Shown here piece after piece: positions 7,001 to 10,324 of a stretch of DNA of 10,324 bases. The notes under the pieces are model-generated. The model made no database searches. It saw only the letters and a list, made by a program, of their open reading frames with translations, and was not told the origin of the DNA. Location of the stretch: contig JAJZHC010000037.1 of the NCBI GenBank assembly GCA_021804705.1, forward strand, positions 1-10,324, given 5' to 3'. Positions within the stretch are counted from its first letter, which is position 1. Each line of letters opens with the position of its first letter. Source of the stretch: Pseudomonadota bacterium (GTDB lineage: Bacteria; Pseudomonadota; Gammaproteobacteria; Burkholderiales; Ferrovaceae). Made by a program: the position numbers and the translations under genes.

Positions 7001-7395
7001 CCACCCTCTCTGTGCCCGCGTTAACCGGGGCCATCATGTGCATGGGGGTTGGAACGGCCAATAGTATTCTGGTGGTCAGTTTTGCCCGCGAACGGCTGGT
7101 GCAGACCCGCGATGCGGCCCGGGCAGCTGTGGAGGCGGGTTTTGCCCGATTCCGGCCGGTACTGATGACGGCGCTAGCCATGATCATCGGGATGTTGCCC
7201 ATGTCGCTGGGATTGGGCGAGGGCGGCGAGCAAAATGCGCCGTTGGGTCGGGCGGTCATTGGCGGGTTGCTGGTGGCGACCTTGTCCACGTTGATCTTTG
7301 TGCCGGTGATTTTCAGTTTGGTACACGCTCGTGATAAGTTTGAAAACGGAGAAAACGCCCCAGAACAGGCGTCAGGAGATTCACATGCAGAATGA
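4063..7395 (+). CDS. RND efflux permease, AcrB/HAE1-like, inner membrane
   Basis: This 1110-residue protein is a proton-driven pump of the resistance-nodulation-division superfamily; the substrate cannot be told. TM1 lies at about 12-32, followed by a periplasmic porter half, TM2-6 (about 349-501), a cytoplasmic loop, TM7 (567-586), the second porter half and TM8-12 (from about 929). The TM4 motif GILVDDATV carries Asp412/Asp413, equivalent to AcrB Asp407/408. RFRPVLMT in TM11 keeps the relay Arg (Arg1031). TM10 reads MGVGTANSILVV: Ala999 stands where AcrB has Lys940. It is about 60 residues longer than AcrB, with roughly half the excess in the TM6-TM7 loop and half in the second porter half. 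The ATG at 4063 has AAGGGG about 8 nt upstream; a second ATG follows directly. It overlaps the adaptor gene by 11 nt. Heavy-metal (CusA-type) function looks less likely than organic-compound export, but that is inference. Confidence 0.95.
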   Translation: MMSGIVRLALSRPYTFIVFALLILIFGVLAILRTPTDIFPDIRIPVISAVWTYTGMQPDDMSGRVVYAYERALTSTVNDIEHIESQSLPGYGIVKIFFQPTVDIRTATAQVTSISQTVLKFLPPGITPPLILNYNAATVPILQLALSSRKIPEQTLFDLGQNFIRPQLATVPGSALPSPYGGKVRQIQIDLDPKAMQSKGVSPDDVSRALAAQNQIIPAGTQKIGLFEYNIKINDSPDEFDVLNNIPIKQVNDKSPIPQTNGTTIFMRDVAHVRDGYPPQINIVRVDGGRAVLMTILKNGAASTLDIIQGVRDMIPKLKETLPEGLNLVALADQSIFVKASISGVIREGVIAAALTSLMILLFLGSWRSTLIIAASIPLAILCSIATLSALGETMNVMTLGGLALAVGILVDDATVMIENINHHLEEGKDVRSAIVDGASQIVQPAFVSTFSICIVFIPMFFLTGVPRYLFVPMAEAVVFAMIASFILSQTFVPTVANFLLKSHADMAHASLHEAWVMDPTHRAKALPHQLKFALMRFQRGFEQRFSTLRKKYVSLLQMAVDNRKRFIPGYMTVVLLSFLLLPFLGRNFFPSVDGGQIKIHVRAQVGTRVEETANLFDKIEAEIRKEIPPEEMETIMDNIGLSVSGINTAYSNTGTVGPEDGDILISLNEKHSPTEDYVRTFRTKLPEKFPGVSFAFLPADIVSQILNFGSPAPIDIQIKGPNRDANLVYVQNLLRKVQHVDGIADARIQQSANYPQFDVNVDRSLAQTLGVTERDVTNSLVTTLSGSGQVAPTFWLNPRNGVSYPIVVQTPQYRTYTLSDLENIPITAHDPRTQTLHGGLASVPITPETAKQMQVLGGLATISRDKGDAVVTHYAIQPAFDIFAAIQDKDLGSVAADVRALIKGQEKDIPKGATVQVLGQVPLMENSFTGLLFGLAGSIVLIYLLIVVNFQSWLDPFVIITALPSALAGIIWMLFATHTTLSVPALTGAIMCMGVGTANSILVVSFARERLVQTRDAARAAVEAGFARFRPVLMTALAMIIGMLPMSLGLGEGGEQNAPLGRAVIGGLLVATLSTLIFVPVIFSLVHARDKFENGENAPEQASGDSHAE

Positions 7396-8611
7396 GCAGG
7401 ATCAGGACGACAAGCTGTTGGAAGTGAATCAGGCGACCCAGTCCCGATTGAAGCGTGCGGGGTTGATTATGCTTGTGGTCGCGATACTGGTCGTCGCTGC
7501 CGGATTGATCATGCGCAGCAGACAGTCGCAACTGGTCAACCAGTGGACCCAGGAGCAGGCCATCCCCGTGGTCAGGGTCATTGCCTCCCTGAAGGGTAGT
7601 CTCACCCACACGCTGGTATTGCCAGGAAACCTCCAGCCCTATATCGATGCGCCGATTCTTGCGCGGGTGGATGGGTACCTGCTGCGCTGGTATCACGACA
7701 TTGGCGCAAAAGTGAAAGCCGGTGAGTTGCTGGCGGATATCGACACCCCTGAGCTGGATCACCAGCTGGATCAGGCTCGCGCAGACCTGGTCAGTGCCAT
7801 GGCCAAGCAGAACCTGGCCGAAGTGACAGCCAAACGCTGGAAAAACCTGCTGGCCACGGATTCCGTGTCGCAACAGGATTCGGACGAGAAGTCGGCTGAC
7901 CTCGAGGCACGCAAGGCGGATGTGGATGCCGCCAAAGCCAATGTAGGCCGCATTCAGGCTTTTGAACAATTCAAGCGCGTCGTGGCGCCCTTTGATGGCG
8001 TCGTCACGGCTCGCAAGACCGACGTCGGGGCCCTGATCAGCGCTGGAAAAGGCACCGAATTATTCAATGTGGCCAGTATCGACCCGTTGCGGCTGTATGT
8101 CCCCGTTCCCCAAAGCTATTCCAACCAGATCAAGGTCGGTGTCAAGGCCACGCTGACGGTACCTGAATACACGGACCGGCAGTTTGAAGCGGTGCTGACG
8201 CGCACCTCGGGATCGATCAGCAGCGGCTCGGGTACGCTACTGGTTGCGTTGTCGGTCAACAACAAGGAGGGTTTGTTGACCCCCGGGAGCTATGCCGAGG
8301 TCAAGTTCGACTTGCCAGAGAACGCCTCAATCCAGCGTGTTCCGGCAAGTGCGTTGATCCTGCGCAGTGCCGGTGTGCAACTGGCCGTCGTGGAGAGCGA
8401 CAACCGCATCAAACTCAAGAAAGTTGAACTGGGACGGGATTTTGGCGTTGAAGTTGAGGTCCTGTCGGGAATCGCGCCCAATGATCGCATTGTGGACAGC
8501 CCCCCGGACTCGCTTGAAGATGGCGATCTGGTCAGGGTCAGCAACAATGTGCCAAAAGAGGCTGTCGAAAAGCCGGCGGCACCCCCAGCGCATGATGGAA
8601 AGCAGCCATGA
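7385..8611 (+). CDS. RND periplasmic adaptor (membrane fusion protein)
   Basis: The adaptor links the inner-membrane pump to the outer-membrane channel across the periplasm. The product has 408 residues. There is one N-terminal membrane anchor (about 25-43, GLIMLVVAILVVAAGLI) and no lipobox, so it is held by a transmembrane helix rather than lipid. Then come the first lipoyl half (ILARVDGYLLRWYHDIGAKV, 91-110), an alpha-helical hairpin (about 122-190), the second lipoyl half (FDGVVTARKTDVGALIS, 203-219), a beta-barrel (LRLYVPVPQ onward) and a membrane-proximal domain. An in-frame ATG exists at 7331, but the ATG at 7385 is preferred: AGGAGA lies 5 nt upstream and the charged MQNEQDQDDK start leads directly to the anchor. 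It overlaps the permease end by 11 nt and the channel start by 4 nt. Confidence 0.93.
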   Translation: MQNEQDQDDKLLEVNQATQSRLKRAGLIMLVVAILVVAAGLIMRSRQSQLVNQWTQEQAIPVVRVIASLKGSLTHTLVLPGNLQPYIDAPILARVDGYLLRWYHDIGAKVKAGELLADIDTPELDHQLDQARADLVSAMAKQNLAEVTAKRWKNLLATDSVSQQDSDEKSADLEARKADVDAAKANVGRIQAFEQFKRVVAPFDGVVTARKTDVGALISAGKGTELFNVASIDPLRLYVPVPQSYSNQIKVGVKATLTVPEYTDRQFEAVLTRTSGSISSGSGTLLVALSVNNKEGLLTPGSYAEVKFDLPENASIQRVPASALILRSAGVQLAVVESDNRIKLKKVELGRDFGVEVEVLSGIAPNDRIVDSPPDSLEDGDLVRVSNNVPKEAVEKPAAPPAHDGKQP

Positions 8612-10011
8612 ACATCAGGGCAGGATTAACACTCCTGATGGCCGGGGCTTTTCTTCTGGCGGGTTGTTCACTGGCACCCGACTACCAGCGTCCTGACATG
8701 CCTGTCACGGACAGCTTCAAGGAAGATGGCATCTGGCACGTGGCACAGCCGGCGGACCAGTCGAATCGTGGAGAGTGGTGGCCCGTGTTTCAGGACCCCC
8801 TGCTCAACCAGATGGAAACGCAACTGGAAAAAGACAGTTTTGAACTGGCGGCAGCGTTGGCCCGTTATGACGCGGCCAATGCGTATCTCACGGAACAAAG
8901 CTCGCGGCTGTATCCTGAAATCAATGCAATTGGGGGATCGAGCACCAATCGGCAATCCGTCAATCGTCCCTTGAGGGGCCCCAATTTCCCCAATGTATAC
9001 GGTGACAGGATGTTGGGGGCAGGGTTTAATTACGAGATCGATTTGTGGGGCAACATTCGCAGTGCCATCAATTCAGCCAGTGCGCTGGCTGAAGCCAGCA
9101 AGGCCGACGTGGAGTCGGTGCGCCTGAGTCTTCAGGCACAGCTGGCCACAGCCTATTTTCAGTTGCGGGGCTTCGATTCCGAAATCAAGCTGTTGTCTGA
9201 CTCCATCAAGGCCTACCAAAGTGAGCTGGAGTTGATGCAGCACCGACATGACGAGGGGATCGTGTCCGGCCTGGACGTGGCCCGTTCGCTAACACTGCTG
9301 GAACAGACCCGGGCGCAGCAGATGAGCGTCATGGCGAGCCGTGCATTGTCTGAACACGCCATCGCAGCCTTGTTAGGACAATCGGCCTCAAGTTTTTCAA
9401 TACCACCAGCAGAACTGAACGCTGTGTACCCGGCCATTCCCGCCACACTACCCTCCCAGGTGGTGCAACGACGCCCCGATGTGTCGGCGGCTGAGCGCAG
9501 GGTGGCTGCAGCCAATGCCGAGATTGGCGTGGCGCGGGCGGCATTTTTCCCGACGATTTCACTGGGTGCCCTGGGAGGATTTCAGAATTCCGGTGGGGGC
9601 GCGCTGATGACGGCCCCCAACAGCTTCTGGACACTGGGTCCCCTGGCATTCTTCAACATATTTGATGCGGGATTGCGTGAGGCCCTGGTGCAGGGTGCAA
9701 CGGCCAAGACCGCTGAATCTGCTGCGCTATACCGGATCACTGTGCTGAAGGCTTTCCGCGAAGTGGAAGACAATCTCGCCCTGCTGCATTATCTGGGAGA
9801 AGAGAACCGACATCAAACCCTGGCCGTGAATGCCGCAGAACGCACTTACAATCTGGCGATGAATCGTTACCGCGAAGGCGCCGTGAGCTACCTTGAAGTC
9901 ATCGATGCGGAAAACGTCAAGTTGCGCACCGAGCAAGTGGAGCTGAGCATTGAAATTGACCGGATGCTGGCGAGTGTCGGATTGATTCGCGCTATTGGCG
10001 GTGCCTGGTAG
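8608..10011 (+). CDS. Outer-membrane efflux channel lipoprotein, NodT/OprM family
   Basis: The product is a TolC-like trimeric channel protein of 467 residues, the normal NodT-family length. The signal peptide ends in a lipobox LLAGC, so Cys20 should be lipidated after cleavage. The family start SLAPDYQRPD follows, then the conserved GEWWPVFQDPLLNQ (Trp57, Trp58) and two outer-membrane efflux repeats. The second repeat carries QRRPDVSAAERRVAAANAEI (Arg288 onward), with FFPTISLGALGG just after it. The C-terminal coiled part includes NRYREGAVSYLEVIDAEN. The ATG lies in the adaptor stop codon (ATGA), so pump, adaptor and channel form one coupled operon. It is complete and has no odd substitutions that I can see. 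Confidence 0.95.
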   Translation: MNIRAGLTLLMAGAFLLAGCSLAPDYQRPDMPVTDSFKEDGIWHVAQPADQSNRGEWWPVFQDPLLNQMETQLEKDSFELAAALARYDAANAYLTEQSSRLYPEINAIGGSSTNRQSVNRPLRGPNFPNVYGDRMLGAGFNYEIDLWGNIRSAINSASALAEASKADVESVRLSLQAQLATAYFQLRGFDSEIKLLSDSIKAYQSELELMQHRHDEGIVSGLDVARSLTLLEQTRAQQMSVMASRALSEHAIAALLGQSASSFSIPPAELNAVYPAIPATLPSQVVQRRPDVSAAERRVAAANAEIGVARAAFFPTISLGALGGFQNSGGGALMTAPNSFWTLGPLAFFNIFDAGLREALVQGATAKTAESAALYRITVLKAFREVEDNLALLHYLGEENRHQTLAVNAAERTYNLAMNRYREGAVSYLEVIDAENVKLRTEQVELSIEIDRMLASVGLIRAIGGAW

Positions 10012-10044
10012 CGTGTTCTGATCATGTAATGCAGTGATGCAACA

Positions 10045-10060
10045 CCCTCGATCCAGAGGG
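10045..10060 (+). other. Small hairpin between channel and second permease genes
   Basis: CCCTC (10045-10049) and GAGGG (10056-10060) can pair around a 6-nt loop in the 72-bp gap. There is no T tract after it, so it is not an ordinary intrinsic terminator. It ends 8 nt before the GAAGGG ribosome-binding site of the next gene. Function is unknown; a 5-bp stem may be chance. Confidence 0.3.
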
Positions 10061-10083
10061 CACTCATTGAAGGGTCGATTCAC

Positions 10084-10324
10084 ATGTACGAGCTCGTCAA
10101 GCTGGCGCTGCGGCGCCCGTACACATTCACAGTCCTGGCGATACTGATCCTCATTTTCGGATCTCTCGCCGCACTGCGCACGCCGACCGATATTTTTCCG
10201 GACATCCGCATTCCCGTCATCAGTGTGGTCTGGACCTATACGGGCATGCAACCGGATGACATGGCGGGTCGCGTGGTTTACATTTATGAGCGCACCCTCA
10301 GCTCCACCGTCAATGACATCGAGC
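10084..10324 (+). CDS. Second RND efflux permease, N-terminal 80 residues only
   Basis: The open frame runs off the right edge after 80 codons. It begins MYELVKLALRRPYTF, continues through TM1 (about 15-31) and into the first porter strand with LRTPTDIFPDIRIPVIS and YTGMQPDDM. Aligned without gaps to residues 2-81 of the permease at 4063, 65 of 80 positions are identical, and the DNA is also close, including a stretch of nearly 30 identical bases over TDIFPDIRIP. The start ATG has GAAGGG 9 nt upstream. It lies 72 bp after the channel gene on the same strand, with no terminator between, so it may be a fourth gene of the operon or the first of a duplicated module. Whether it is intact cannot be seen. 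Confidence 0.92.
   Translation, partial: MYELVKLALRRPYTFTVLAILILIFGSLAALRTPTDIFPDIRIPVISVVWTYTGMQPDDMAGRVVYIYERTLSSTVNDIE

Noticed and set aside
7331..7384. Upstream ATG for the adaptor gene
   Set aside because: It lies deeper in the permease gene without a good ribosome-binding site, whereas 7385 has AGGAGA at 5 nt and a typical adaptor N-terminus.

Overview
The window reads as a chromosomal segment of a GC-rich Gram-negative proteobacterium, most likely a betaproteobacterium. The basis is the rplM-rpsI-argC order, the OsmC-family gene beside it, the S9 start (MIGDYYYGTGRRKS) and a TrpD of proteobacterial type. Genus cannot be read from the sequence. Coding density is high, and many long antisense open frames are simply GC-rich shadows of real genes. 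I see no tRNA, rRNA, CRISPR array, insertion sequence or prophage gene.

Left part (1-1680), minus strand: a convincing sigma70-type promoter (TTGACA, 18 bp, TATAAT) drives rplM (L13) and rpsI (S9), which end at a strong intrinsic terminator. The argC gene (arginine biosynthesis) follows after its own -10 box and leaves the window at position 1, missing its C-terminal third.

Middle part (1650-3951), plus strand: a divergent promoter, whose -35 box lies only 7 bp from the rplM -35 box, reads an OsmC/YhfA-like gene, then trpD and trpC. The three genes overlap by 4 nt each (GTGA and ATGA), so two consecutive tryptophan-pathway steps appear translationally coupled to a peroxidase-like OsmC protein. 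trpE and trpG are not in the window.

Right part (4063-10324), plus strand: a complete tripartite RND efflux module in the order inner-membrane permease, periplasmic adaptor, outer-membrane lipoprotein channel, with 11-nt and 4-nt overlaps. After 72 bp a second permease begins. Its visible 80 residues match the first permease at 65 of 80 positions, so the region holds a tandem duplication of at least the permease gene. The first permease is about 60 residues longer than AcrB. It keeps the TM4 Asp pair and the TM11 Arg but has Ala where AcrB has the TM10 proton-relay Lys. This paralogous efflux locus is the most interesting part. The rest is ordinary housekeeping, and I found no clearly new type of system.
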